NCBI GenBank assembly: GCA_937901525.1
Contig: CALDHX010000015.1
Coordinates: 6,750 to 70,749 of the forward strand
DNA length: 64,000 nucleotides
Source of the DNA: an uncultured Bacteroidales bacterium
Lineage (GTDB): Bacteria > Bacteroidota > Bacteroidia > Bacteroidales > P3
Reading direction: 5' to 3'
Below the pieces are notes generated by a model. It was given only the letters and a program-made list of their open reading frames with translations, was not told the DNA's origin and did not search any database. The position numbers were made by a program, and so were the translations under genes. This document shows positions 27,749 through 35,179 of the stretch, in pieces. Within the stretch, counting starts at the first letter, position 1, and each line of letters starts with the position of its first letter.

Positions 27749-27756
27749 TATATTTG
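27749..27756 (+). promoter_or_regulatory. -7 element for the DUF6078-like gene
   Basis: TATATTTG fits TAnnTTTG, 28 bp upstream of the ATG at 27785 and back-to-back with the minus-strand promoter of the ATPase. Confidence 0.6.
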
Positions 27757-27784
27757 AAAATCAAATTTTTAATCATTAATTGTT

Positions 27785-28213
27785 ATGGGGAAAGCGGATA
27801 TTGATTTAGAGAAAAAGCCTTTTGGTTTCATAGTTTGTTACAATGAGGATTGTAGTCTTAAAGAGAATTGTTTAAGACGCGAGGTTGCTGAATTGAATCA
27901 AGAAGAGGACGATGTTTTGAAGGTTGTTAATTCGGCTAAATTCAGCGGAGAGAATTGTAAATTCTACCTTGAAAACAAGAAAGTCTTAATGGCTTACGGA
28001 ATGAAGAAATCTTTTGACAAGGTTTTGGCGAAAGATATTGCTGAAATAAGGAAAACTTTGAATGCTTACTTTGGTCATGGATCCTATTATGTAAGAAGGA
28101 ATGGCGAAAAAGCAATAAATCCTACCGAACAAGCCTATATTGCAAGTGTATTTGCGAAATATGGCTACGAAATCACGTTTGATAGACTTGTAGAAGAAGC
28201 TTTGTGGGAATAA
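27785..28213 (+). CDS. Cys-containing hypothetical protein, DUF6078-like
   Basis: 142 residues, no signal peptide. The N-terminal part has three closely spaced cysteines (VCYNEDCSLKENCLRR) and a fourth in GENCKFY, which could bind metal. The pattern resembles DUF6078 of Bacteroidales, an assignment from memory. The C-terminal half contains YFGHGSYYVRRNGEKAI and ends in a probable helical segment. Single-gene unit with its own promoter and terminators. Function unknown. Confidence 0.65.
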   Translation: MGKADIDLEKKPFGFIVCYNEDCSLKENCLRREVAELNQEEDDVLKVVNSAKFSGENCKFYLENKKVLMAYGMKKSFDKVLAKDIAEIRKTLNAYFGHGSYYVRRNGEKAINPTEQAYIASVFAKYGYEITFDRLVEEALWE

Positions 28214-28229
28214 TTCTTTGAAAAAAATT

Positions 28230-28275
28230 AGTCCAACGCGTTTGGACTACTCGTCCAACAGCGTTGGATTCTTTT
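28230..28275 (+). terminator. Double hairpin terminator
   Basis: Two adjacent hairpins: AGTCCAA/TTGGACT (28230-28248, loop CGCGT) and TCCAAC/GTTGGA (28254-28268, loop AGC), the second followed by TTCTTTTT. The arms of one can also pair with the other. Confidence 0.75.
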
Positions 28276-28440
28276 TAAAACAAGTAAATTAAATGGAGAG
28301 CAAAGCCTCTCCATTTGTAGTTTGTGGTATTGTTGATTTTGTTAAGGCCGAAGGTGTAATTTGCTGCTATTTCCCAATGTTGATTGAAATCGTAACCTAA
28401 TCCTAATTTAAATCCTAAATCTAATGAACTTAAATAGTAC
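28275..28440 (-). pseudogene. C-terminal remnant of an outer-membrane barrel gene (paralogue of the gene at 30140)
   Basis: The minus strand encodes the last ~55 residues of a barrel protein, from YLSSLDLGFKLGLGYDF to HLIYLF and a stop. It has no start. Bases 28360-28438 (79 bp) are identical to 30225-30303 in the intact gene. The following 54 bp align without gaps but with many differences. Homology ends abruptly at 28439. It is therefore the 3' end of a former tandem paralogue cut by an insertion or deletion. Confidence 0.85.
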
Positions 28441-29746
28441 TATCTCATTGCATTTAGCTGGAAAAAGGTTGTAAATCAAATCTATAAAGGTTTAGAAAAT
28501 ACATGAGAACCACTTCATATTTGAGGTTTATTATATCATTTATACGAAAAAAAAGAATAATTTCCTTTATTAATCTGTTTTTTTTATTACCTTTGTATAA
28601 GGTAGGAGTAAGAGCAACTAGTTTTGATGCGTTTATAACGCTGGTTCGATCACCAAAAGTGTCGTAAAACATGGTTCTTATTCTTACCTTTATTTATTAT
28701 TTGTTCATTATATGAACACTATAGAAAACATACTTAAATTCTTCTCTAGATTTTTTTTGTCGTCTTATAATAACTTGAACCTTCATTGGTTCCTTTTTAA
28801 AAATCACATTTGCACGCAAAGTGTAAAATATATGACTATCATTTGCATTCTTAGATTTACGAGCATATATCCACTTTTCTGATAATCTAATAATTTGAGG
28901 AACAACAGACATTAGTCCAAATGAATTTCTGATTCGTTCTATACCTCTATCACCGTTAGTGATATGCCGCCAACCAATACGATTGAACACTACATTTGTA
29001 TTTAACGCAGGACAAAAAATTTCCGTTTTTCTAAGAGTATCATATACATACTTTGCCTCTTTCTTAATATTATTAGTTGTATAGAAAAGTTTACAATCTT
29101 CAGGTGATGCATTTATAATATTGCATTCTGTCCATTTCAAAGAATTACTGACAAGACTATACAACTCCTTCTTTGAATGTTCTCCAAATCGTTGTCTGTG
29201 ATCAATGTAAATATATGAAGAATCATCATATTTGTAGTTATCCATTCTTACCCACCAAGCCCATGGTCTATATAAGTCTTTTTTATCATTCCACTCACTT
29301 GTTACATATATTAAAATCGTCGGCTCTACTTGTTTAGCATATGTATTAAGATGTTCTTTAAGATTCTTTTTAGGAGAATATGGTTGAATTTTTAATCTAC
29401 CATGTTCATCAATACCCTTAAAATAAGCTGGACCAGATTTTATCTGAACATGTATTTTTGGACCAAGATCTTTGCCTGTGTTGTCTCTAACATATATAAA
29501 TCCATCAAGTCCATCATCATTTTCTTGAGTATTAGTTAGCCACCCCCAACCAAAGAATTCTTGTATAAACATACTTACCACTCTAAGACCTGTAGCCTCT
29601 TGAACATAATTATGTCTTTTATTTTTAGTCATTGACAATATTTTTATTTATTATACTGTAAAAGTAAGCACTATATAATATAAAAACGAATATAAAATGG
29701 ATTATTTATCTTTTCAAGACAAAAAATATCTCAATACATTTAGTTG
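28441..29746. other. Candidate inserted segment flanked by imperfect 20-bp direct repeats
   Basis: TATCTCATTGCATTTAGCTG (28441-28460), starting 2 bp past the break in the porin remnant, resembles TATCTCAATACATTTAGTTG (29727-29746), 17 of 20 bases. The segment between holds only the DUF4365 gene. No integrase or transposase is present, and the repeats could be chance. The 28461-28696 part has no credible gene. Confidence 0.35.
28697..29638 (-). CDS. DUF4365-type nuclease-like protein with a second conserved C-terminal domain
   Basis: 313 residues, no signal peptide. The N-terminal ~160 residues look like DUF4365: an acidic motif ENDDGLDGFIYV followed by HVQIKSG, the D...QxK arrangement of a PD-(D/E)XK fold. 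The C-terminal ~110 residues (VVFNRIGWRHIT, PQIIRL, YTLRANVIF, VQVIIRRQ) form a separate compact unit whose NR.G..HI pattern recalls phage-associated RNase-like (BECR-fold) domains; that is a weak impression. The position beside a broken gene suggests horizontal acquisition. A defence or toxin role is possible but unproven. Confidence 0.6.
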   Translation of the reverse strand: MSMTKNKRHNYVQEATGLRVVSMFIQEFFGWGWLTNTQENDDGLDGFIYVRDNTGKDLGPKIHVQIKSGPAYFKGIDEHGRLKIQPYSPKKNLKEHLNTYAKQVEPTILIYVTSEWNDKKDLYRPWAWWVRMDNYKYDDSSYIYIDHRQRFGEHSKKELYSLVSNSLKWTECNIINASPEDCKLFYTTNNIKKEAKYVYDTLRKTEIFCPALNTNVVFNRIGWRHITNGDRGIERIRNSFGLMSVVPQIIRLSEKWIYARKSKNANDSHIFYTLRANVIFKKEPMKVQVIIRRQKKSREEFKYVFYSVHIMNK

Positions 29747-29778
29747 ACAATAGTTGACAATAATACGGCAGAAAATCG

Positions 29779-29890
29779 TACCTTTGCATATAGAAAAAGA
29801 GGTGAACTTCTGGATGGAGAACTCAGTTTTTCCATGACTCAAGAGAACGAACGTTGGAACGGCAAAAATGGCCATTTTTTCTACCGTTTT
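29779..29890 (+). ncRNA. Candidate structured RNA or leader element
   Basis: TACCTTTG (29779-29786) is a consensus -7 element. About 70 bp later, a hairpin is built on the palindrome AAAAATGGCCATTTTT (29864-29879), extended by AACGG (29858-29862) pairing with CCGTT (29884-29888) and followed by TTTT. An inner hairpin can form around ATGGAGAA. No known gene follows on the plus strand. The segment is visibly more GC-rich than its surroundings. Small overlapping ORFs (11 and 27 codons, joined by ATGA) also fit here. Confidence 0.35.
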
Positions 29891-30139
29891 AAGCGTAAGA
29901 TTCTCATAATTAAATAGTTCTACATGTTGCATCGGAAAGTAATAAATATTAAAGTGTTGTTAATAAATGTGTTTTAACGTAAGTAATGAAATTACATGCT
30001 GAATAACAAGTAAATAAGTGATTTCCAATCATAAAATGTCTATTTTTTGTCTGAATTATGTGGGTATTATAACATTATTTCAAAAACATTCGTGTGGTCT
30101 TTAAAATTTTTTGACAAATGAGCGTTTTTTACCATTGTT
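29891..30139. other. Intergenic stretch downstream of the barrel gene
   Basis: About 250 bp of AT-rich sequence between the candidate RNA element and the stop of the barrel gene. I see no ORF, repeat or clear terminator in it. Confidence 0.4.
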
Positions 30140-30790
30140 TTAGAAAAAGTAAATCAAGTTTAGATTAATTCCTCTCCATTTATAGTTATTATAGGTAGCA
30201 ATACGATTTAAACCAAAGGTATAGTTTGCTGCTATTTCCCAATGTTGATTGAAATCGTAACCTAATCCTAATTTAAATCCTAAATCTAATGAACTTAAAT
30301 AGTCCATTTTGTTTGTTGTTGTCGTTTGATTGTAGTTAGGACTTGAAGAATTTATGTTTGTTTGTGTCCAATTAACGCCTAATGCTCTTGTTATATAAGG
30401 AGTAATTGAGAGAAACATTCCTCTTTTTAGTCTTTCGTCTCCAAATTTCAATAACATTCCTGCGTCAATTTCCAACATAGAGAAATATATTTCGTCTCTA
30501 AATCCATAAGGTATTTCGTATTTGTATCCTTTCTGAGTAAATTGCACGCTTGGTTGGAAATAAAGCATATAAACTAAGTGTTTTTCGCCTACAAAGCCTA
30601 TTTTGTAGCCGAATCTTAGTTGGTTTCCATCTTTAATTGAGGTTTTGTCGTAGCTACCGCCTGCTTTTATTCCAAAATGCCAAGGCTCCCTGCTTGAACG
30701 CACCTTTGATTTTGTTAATTGTGCGTTCAAGAGGTTGCAATTTGATGCAAAAATGATAAATAATAAAGTTGCTATAAGGTTTTTCTTCAT
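30140..30790 (-). CDS. Outer-membrane beta-barrel protein
   Basis: 216 residues with a signal peptide (ATLLFIIFASNCNLLNAQ) and alternating beta strands (FGIKAGGSYDK, LGYDFNQHWEIAANYTFGLNRI), ending in an aromatic strand NLIYFF typical of barrel proteins (PF13568-like). It overlaps the stop of the upstream transglutaminase gene by one base (TAATG), so translation is coupled. A truncated paralogue lies 1.9 kb away at 28275. Cargo or partner unknown. Confidence 0.85.
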   Translation of the reverse strand: MKKNLIATLLFIIFASNCNLLNAQLTKSKVRSSREPWHFGIKAGGSYDKTSIKDGNQLRFGYKIGFVGEKHLVYMLYFQPSVQFTQKGYKYEIPYGFRDEIYFSMLEIDAGMLLKFGDERLKRGMFLSITPYITRALGVNWTQTNINSSSPNYNQTTTTNKMDYLSSLDLGFKLGLGYDFNQHWEIAANYTFGLNRIATYNNYKWRGINLNLIYFF

Positions 30791-33342
30791 TATTTGTTTT
30801 GTTCTAATTGATGTATTATTTTCAATAGGCTTTCTCCTGAGCCGATTCTATATCCTGTTGAAAGGAAGTAAATTTTTCCATCTTCTGCTACAAAACATAG
30901 AATAGGATAACTATTGCTAAAACTTATGCCACTGCTTTTTACTATTTGGTTTTGAAGATTTTTGTCTGTGTCAAAAGCAAATAGGCTTTGTTTTGGAAGG
31001 TTTTCGTAAAGTTCTTTTGGAGTTTGTTTTGGCATTTTAGCAAAACAAAATGCGATTCCACCTCCCCATAGTTCTAAGTCTTTTTTTACTAACGGTAAAT
31101 CAGCCATTAAATGTCTTACAGGCTCAGAATAAGGGTCTATTATCGCAAGTATCATTCCTTTTTTGCCTGCAAGGTCTTTTAAAGTTACGGTTTCTTTATC
31201 CCAAGTTTGTATTTGAGAGCTTATATCTACCTTTCCAAGTACTTTAAGTTCGCTTTTTATTTCTTCCATTTTTAGTTCTACAACTGTAATTTTGTTGTAT
31301 TCTATTGTGAAGTAATCTTCTCTTACATAAATGTTGCCATCTACATCACGATTTCCGGACATTAGTCTATAAGTTCCTACTGCTAAGTCAAGCCCTTCTG
31401 GAAATCTTTGGAATTTTGGGTCATATTCAAAGTCAAGTGTTTGCCATCTTCCGTCAAGTAGGCGTTGTATTGTGAAGTTTATGTAGTATTCTGGTTTTAT
31501 TCTATTGTTCTTAGAATTATCTACTATCAATCTTCCCATAGGTTCGTCTTGGTCTGTTTCAAAGATAGGATATTGCCAATCATCTTGTGAAGATATTTTG
31601 AATTGTGCTTTTCCTACGCTCCATTCATAACGAGCTGCAATTCCAAAGCTTCGTGCTATTGCAACAAAAAGTATTTCGCGTGATAGTTTATCGCATTCTT
31701 TTATTTTTAAAACGCCTTTTGGAGATATTTGTACTCCATAATAATTGTCTGTGTTATTGATTTTGATGTTTGAGTTAATCCAATCTGCTATTGTTTGAGG
31801 ACAGAAAGTAAATTGTTGTGCGTAATCTTTGAAGTAATCTTGTAGGTATTCTCTGTAAGGTGTGATTTTTTCTAATTGAATGCGAGGATTCAACACCCAT
31901 TCTACTAATGCTTCTTCTTTTGCAGGGTAGTTTTTGTATGCTTTTAGGTGTGAAAGTAATACTTCTGCATTTCCGTCTCTTAGGTCTTTGTCGTAAACAA
32001 GTGAAAGCATTTTTACTGCGTTTTCATCGCCACTTTCCAATACTTTTTCTATTTCATCGTAGTTTCCCCATGAGCGATTGATGAAATCTTCTACTACTTC
32101 TTGTTTTACATTCCAAGTGTTTAGGTGTTTTATCCAACGATTTGAATTGCGATTTGCAGCAAAGGTGTTGATATATGCTGTTCTTATTGAATCCTCAAAG
32201 GCTAAACGTATTGCATTTGCTGAGATTTGTTCTTGTGTAAGGCTGTCTATTGACTTTGCAACAGGCGGATAAAGAACGTATGTCATAGATGTATTTGGAA
32301 CAAATTGTTGCTTTTTCAAGGTGAGATTTATAGTTTCTTGTGTGCCTTCGGCTTTTGCTTGTGCTGTTAATTCGCCTTTGCTTGCCCAAATCATTAAATC
32401 GCCAAATCCTGTTTCAAGTGTTGTTTTTCCTTCTTTGTTTGTGGTAAGCGTTGCCAAAGGATAATATTCTGCATAGTTGTAAAGTCCGTACTCAATCTTT
32501 GCTCCTTCAATAGGATTGCCGTTTTCGTCCTTTACGATTACGGATAATTTTTTTGTAGCTGTATAGTTTGATAGAAGATTTATTTTGCTGTAAAGATCGG
32601 CTTCGTAGTTTTTTTGTTCTTTTCCGTTATATTTTCCAAAAACTGTTGTGTGTACCATCATAGCTCTTTTAACGGGTGCGTCAAACCAAGCAAAATTCAA
32701 TTCAGGTTCTGGTTCGCATGCTCCAAGGTAGTACCATTTTCCGTCAATCCATACTTCTACCCAAGCGTGATTATCATCTGTGTGAGCCCAACGAGGAGTG
32801 TAGCATTGTCTTGCAGGAATTCCTACCGAGCGAAGAGCAGTTACTGTGAAAGTACTTTCTTCTCCGCATCTGCCCCATGAGGTTTTCATTGTCGCAAGAG
32901 GAGATGAGGTTCTTCCGTCTGCGGCTTTGTAGTTTACTTTCTCATGACACCAGTGATTTACTTCGAGTGCTGCTTCATACATCGACATTGATTTTATTCT
33001 GTCTTTAAGTTCGTTGAACATAAAGGTGCGTGCAGTGTCAAGGTTCTCATTATTTACTCTGTAAACTAAGACATAGTGTTTGAATATGTCTTCTGGTACT
33101 TTCTTTCCCCAAGAAAATGTTTTCTTTGCTTTAATTGCTGTTCTTACTTGTTCAAGAAAGAAATCTGTCTCGTAATCTGCTATGTCGTTAAGAGGCATAT
33201 AATCATACAAGAACTTCAAATATGTTTTTTCTTGTTTGGTTAATTTGTTTGTTGTCTTCAAATACTCTTGTCTGTAATCTTGTGCATTTGCTGTAAACAA
33301 GAATGCAATTGCTAAAACTAATGATAAAGCTTTTCTAATCAT
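30790..33342 (-). CDS. Secreted transglutaminase-like protein with C-terminal thioredoxin-like region
   Basis: 850 residues. Signal peptide 1-20. The transglutaminase-like domain (about 100-230) has its catalytic residues: Cys159 (GRCGEES), His192 (DDNHAWVEVW) and an acidic residue in LGACEPE, so it should be an active cysteine peptidase or transferase. A carboxypeptidase-regulatory-like beta domain follows (VIVKDENGNPIEGAKIEYG). The last ~130 residues resemble an AhpC/TSA-thioredoxin fold without a CxxC motif. Coupled to the barrel protein gene. Likely acts in the periplasm or on the cell surface; substrate unknown. Confidence 0.82.
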   Translation of the reverse strand: MIRKALSLVLAIAFLFTANAQDYRQEYLKTTNKLTKQEKTYLKFLYDYMPLNDIADYETDFFLEQVRTAIKAKKTFSWGKKVPEDIFKHYVLVYRVNNENLDTARTFMFNELKDRIKSMSMYEAALEVNHWCHEKVNYKAADGRTSSPLATMKTSWGRCGEESTFTVTALRSVGIPARQCYTPRWAHTDDNHAWVEVWIDGKWYYLGACEPEPELNFAWFDAPVKRAMMVHTTVFGKYNGKEQKNYEADLYSKINLLSNYTATKKLSVIVKDENGNPIEGAKIEYGLYNYAEYYPLATLTTNKEGKTTLETGFGDLMIWASKGELTAQAKAEGTQETINLTLKKQQFVPNTSMTYVLYPPVAKSIDSLTQEQISANAIRLAFEDSIRTAYINTFAANRNSNRWIKHLNTWNVKQEVVEDFINRSWGNYDEIEKVLESGDENAVKMLSLVYDKDLRDGNAEVLLSHLKAYKNYPAKEEALVEWVLNPRIQLEKITPYREYLQDYFKDYAQQFTFCPQTIADWINSNIKINNTDNYYGVQISPKGVLKIKECDKLSREILFVAIARSFGIAARYEWSVGKAQFKISSQDDWQYPIFETDQDEPMGRLIVDNSKNNRIKPEYYINFTIQRLLDGRWQTLDFEYDPKFQRFPEGLDLAVGTYRLMSGNRDVDGNIYVREDYFTIEYNKITVVELKMEEIKSELKVLGKVDISSQIQTWDKETVTLKDLAGKKGMILAIIDPYSEPVRHLMADLPLVKKDLELWGGGIAFCFAKMPKQTPKELYENLPKQSLFAFDTDKNLQNQIVKSSGISFSNSYPILCFVAEDGKIYFLSTGYRIGSGESLLKIIHQLEQNK

Positions 33343-33362
33343 GATTGGTTTATATTTTTTTG

Positions 33363-35012
33363 TTATTTTCCTAATATTTTTTTGTATTCTTCTTGATTGT
33401 TAAGTAGTTTTATCGCTTCTTTTACTTCGTTGTCGTGTTTTAAAAGGGCTTCTATTCTTCCTTTTTGATTGTAATATCTTACTACTATTTCGGAAAGTAA
33501 TAGTTGTTTGATGTCTTCTTTGTATTTTGTTAAATCTTCTTTTTTGTCTTCTGCAATTTCTGTTTTTATTTGTTCTATTTCTTTAAGGGTGTTCTCTCCT
33601 AATTTTTCTTCTTTCGCAGAAGAAAGTAGATTGTCTAAGATTCTTTCGCTTGTTGTTGTGTAAGAGTAATCTTTGTCTTTTAAAAACTCTATGAAATCAT
33701 TGTAAATTTCGTCTGTTATTTCAAAATCTTTTACATTTGCTATGCTTGGATTTTCTTTTACGAATTTTGTGGCATAATCAAAGCAGAGGAATTTGCTAAT
33801 AAGGGTGATTGCTATGTTGCTTGCATATTTTGTTTCTATTTTTATGTCGGGTTCTATGCCTAATCCGTCATAAACTGTTCGTCCTCCTTTGGTTTTAAAT
33901 GCTGTCCTTAAAGAATCTGGGATTTTATTAGCTTTTCCGTTTTTGTCTCTATGTGAATAATCTATTGCTTGAATACATCTTCCGCTCGGAATATAGTATT
34001 TTGAAACGGTTACCTTCATTTGAGAGTTATATATTAAAGGTAGAATGTTTTGAACTAAGCCTTTTCCAAAAGAACATTGTCCCATAATTACTGCTCTGTC
34101 GAAATCCTGCAAACTTCCTGATACAATTTCCGAAGCAGATGCAGATGTACCATCAATTAATACGACTATTGGAATTTTTGTGTCTAATGCTTTTTTTGTA
34201 GTCTTGAATACACTATTTTTTTCTGCTGTTTTTGCTTTTGTGCTTACAACAAGCTGTCCTTTATCCACGAAAAGGTTTACAATATTTACTGCTTCTTGTA
34301 ATAATCCTCCACCATTACCTCTTAAATCTAAAATTAAATATTGCATATTTTGGCGTTTTAGATTTTCAAATGCACTTTTTACGTTGTCAGAGGCTTGTTT
34401 TGTAAACTCGTTTAGTTTGATATATCCAACTTTTTCTTCTATCATTCCATAATAAGGTACGTTTGGCAATTGAATATCTTCTCTTCTAAATGTCTTTTTT
34501 ATTATTTTCCCATCTCTTTCTAACTCTAATTCAATTTCAGTGCCGGCTTGACCTCTTAATTTCTCTCTAACTTGATCGTTAGTCTTCCCTTTCGCACTTT
34601 CACCATCAACACTTATTATTGCATCTCCTGCTTTTATTCCAGCTTTGTAAGCAGGTAGATCTTCATAAGGCTCAGAAATGTAAACTACTCCATCTTTATA
34701 ATGTATCAAAGCTCCAATTCCTCCATATTGTCCTAAGAGTTGTAGCTTTACATCTTCCATATCTGATTCTGGATAGTAGTTTGTGTAAGGATCAAGCTTA
34801 GCAAGCATAGCGTCAATTGCTGTTTTGACTAAATCTCCTGAGTTGATTTCATCAACATAATTAGCATGCAAGCTTTTAAATACTGAGCCAAAAGTCTCAA
34901 TAGCTTTATTCATTTCAAAATATTTATCATGCTCAATTTGAGCGAATGATTTGATTGTTGAGAGTAAACAAATTACAACTGCAACAGTAGTTAAAGTGAT
35001 TTTTCTTACCAT
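33363..35012 (-). CDS. S41-family C-terminal processing peptidase
   Basis: 549 residues from the start chosen. An in-frame ATG at 35075 exists but lies upstream of a perfect -7 element (35042-35035), so MVRKITLTTVAVV at 35012 is the credible start and gives a normal signal peptide ending SFAQ. A PDZ domain (GIKAGDAIISVDGE) precedes the S41 core, with the catalytic Ser in GTSASASE and Lys in CSFGKGLVQ. Role: periplasmic tail-specific proteolysis. It lies 20 bp upstream of the transglutaminase gene in the same direction. Confidence 0.9.
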   Translation of the reverse strand: MVRKITLTTVAVVICLLSTIKSFAQIEHDKYFEMNKAIETFGSVFKSLHANYVDEINSGDLVKTAIDAMLAKLDPYTNYYPESDMEDVKLQLLGQYGGIGALIHYKDGVVYISEPYEDLPAYKAGIKAGDAIISVDGESAKGKTNDQVREKLRGQAGTEIELELERDGKIIKKTFRREDIQLPNVPYYGMIEEKVGYIKLNEFTKQASDNVKSAFENLKRQNMQYLILDLRGNGGGLLQEAVNIVNLFVDKGQLVVSTKAKTAEKNSVFKTTKKALDTKIPIVVLIDGTSASASEIVSGSLQDFDRAVIMGQCSFGKGLVQNILPLIYNSQMKVTVSKYYIPSGRCIQAIDYSHRDKNGKANKIPDSLRTAFKTKGGRTVYDGLGIEPDIKIETKYASNIAITLISKFLCFDYATKFVKENPSIANVKDFEITDEIYNDFIEFLKDKDYSYTTTSERILDNLLSSAKEEKLGENTLKEIEQIKTEIAEDKKEDLTKYKEDIKQLLLSEIVVRYYNQKGRIEALLKHDNEVKEAIKLLNNQEEYKKILGK

Positions 35013-35034
35013 AAAAAACGTTATTATCAAGTCG

Positions 35035-35042
35035 CAAAGATA
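35035..35042 (-). promoter_or_regulatory. -7 element of the S41 peptidase promoter
   Basis: TATCTTTG on the minus strand, 22 bp before the start at 35012. It decides the start codon, because the longer ORF would begin upstream of transcription. Confidence 0.75.
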
Positions 35043-35115
35043 AATAAACAACGTAAAAAAACCATAAAACATCAAGTTTTTTTAACAAATAGTTTTATTC
35101 TCTAAAATTTCTTTT

Positions 35116-35123
35116 TATCTTTG
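35116..35123 (+). promoter_or_regulatory. -7 element of the peptidylprolyl isomerase promoter
   Basis: TATCTTTG followed by GC, 57 bp before the ATG at 35180. A TTTT at 35093-35096, 19 bp upstream, is a near match to the -33 element. Divergent from the S41 promoter. Confidence 0.7.
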
Positions 35124-35179
35124 CAGGCTGTAAAAATAGGAAAAAATTAAAAAGTAAAAAACAAAAAATAGATTTAGGA

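Noticed and set aside
28296..28321. A 10-bp hairpin (AAATGGAGAG/CTCTCCATTT) that looks like a terminator
   Set aside because: It lies in the coding part of the porin remnant (KWRGFALHL) and has no T-run in either direction.
28586..28660. A TACCTTTG element followed by a tRNA-like stretch containing GGTTCGATCACC
   Set aside because: The putative T-arm does not pair properly, and no acceptor or anticodon stem can be drawn. It is not a tRNA and no plus-strand gene follows.
28454..28672. A 72-codon minus-strand open frame after the DUF4365 gene
   Set aside because: No start context, family resemblance or promoter; the composition looks like chance AT-rich sequence.
29714..29932. A 72-codon minus-strand open frame across the candidate RNA
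   Set aside because: It lies opposite a good promoter and terminator-like hairpin, and the absence of stops is explained by the higher local GC. Kept only as a feature of the RNA element.
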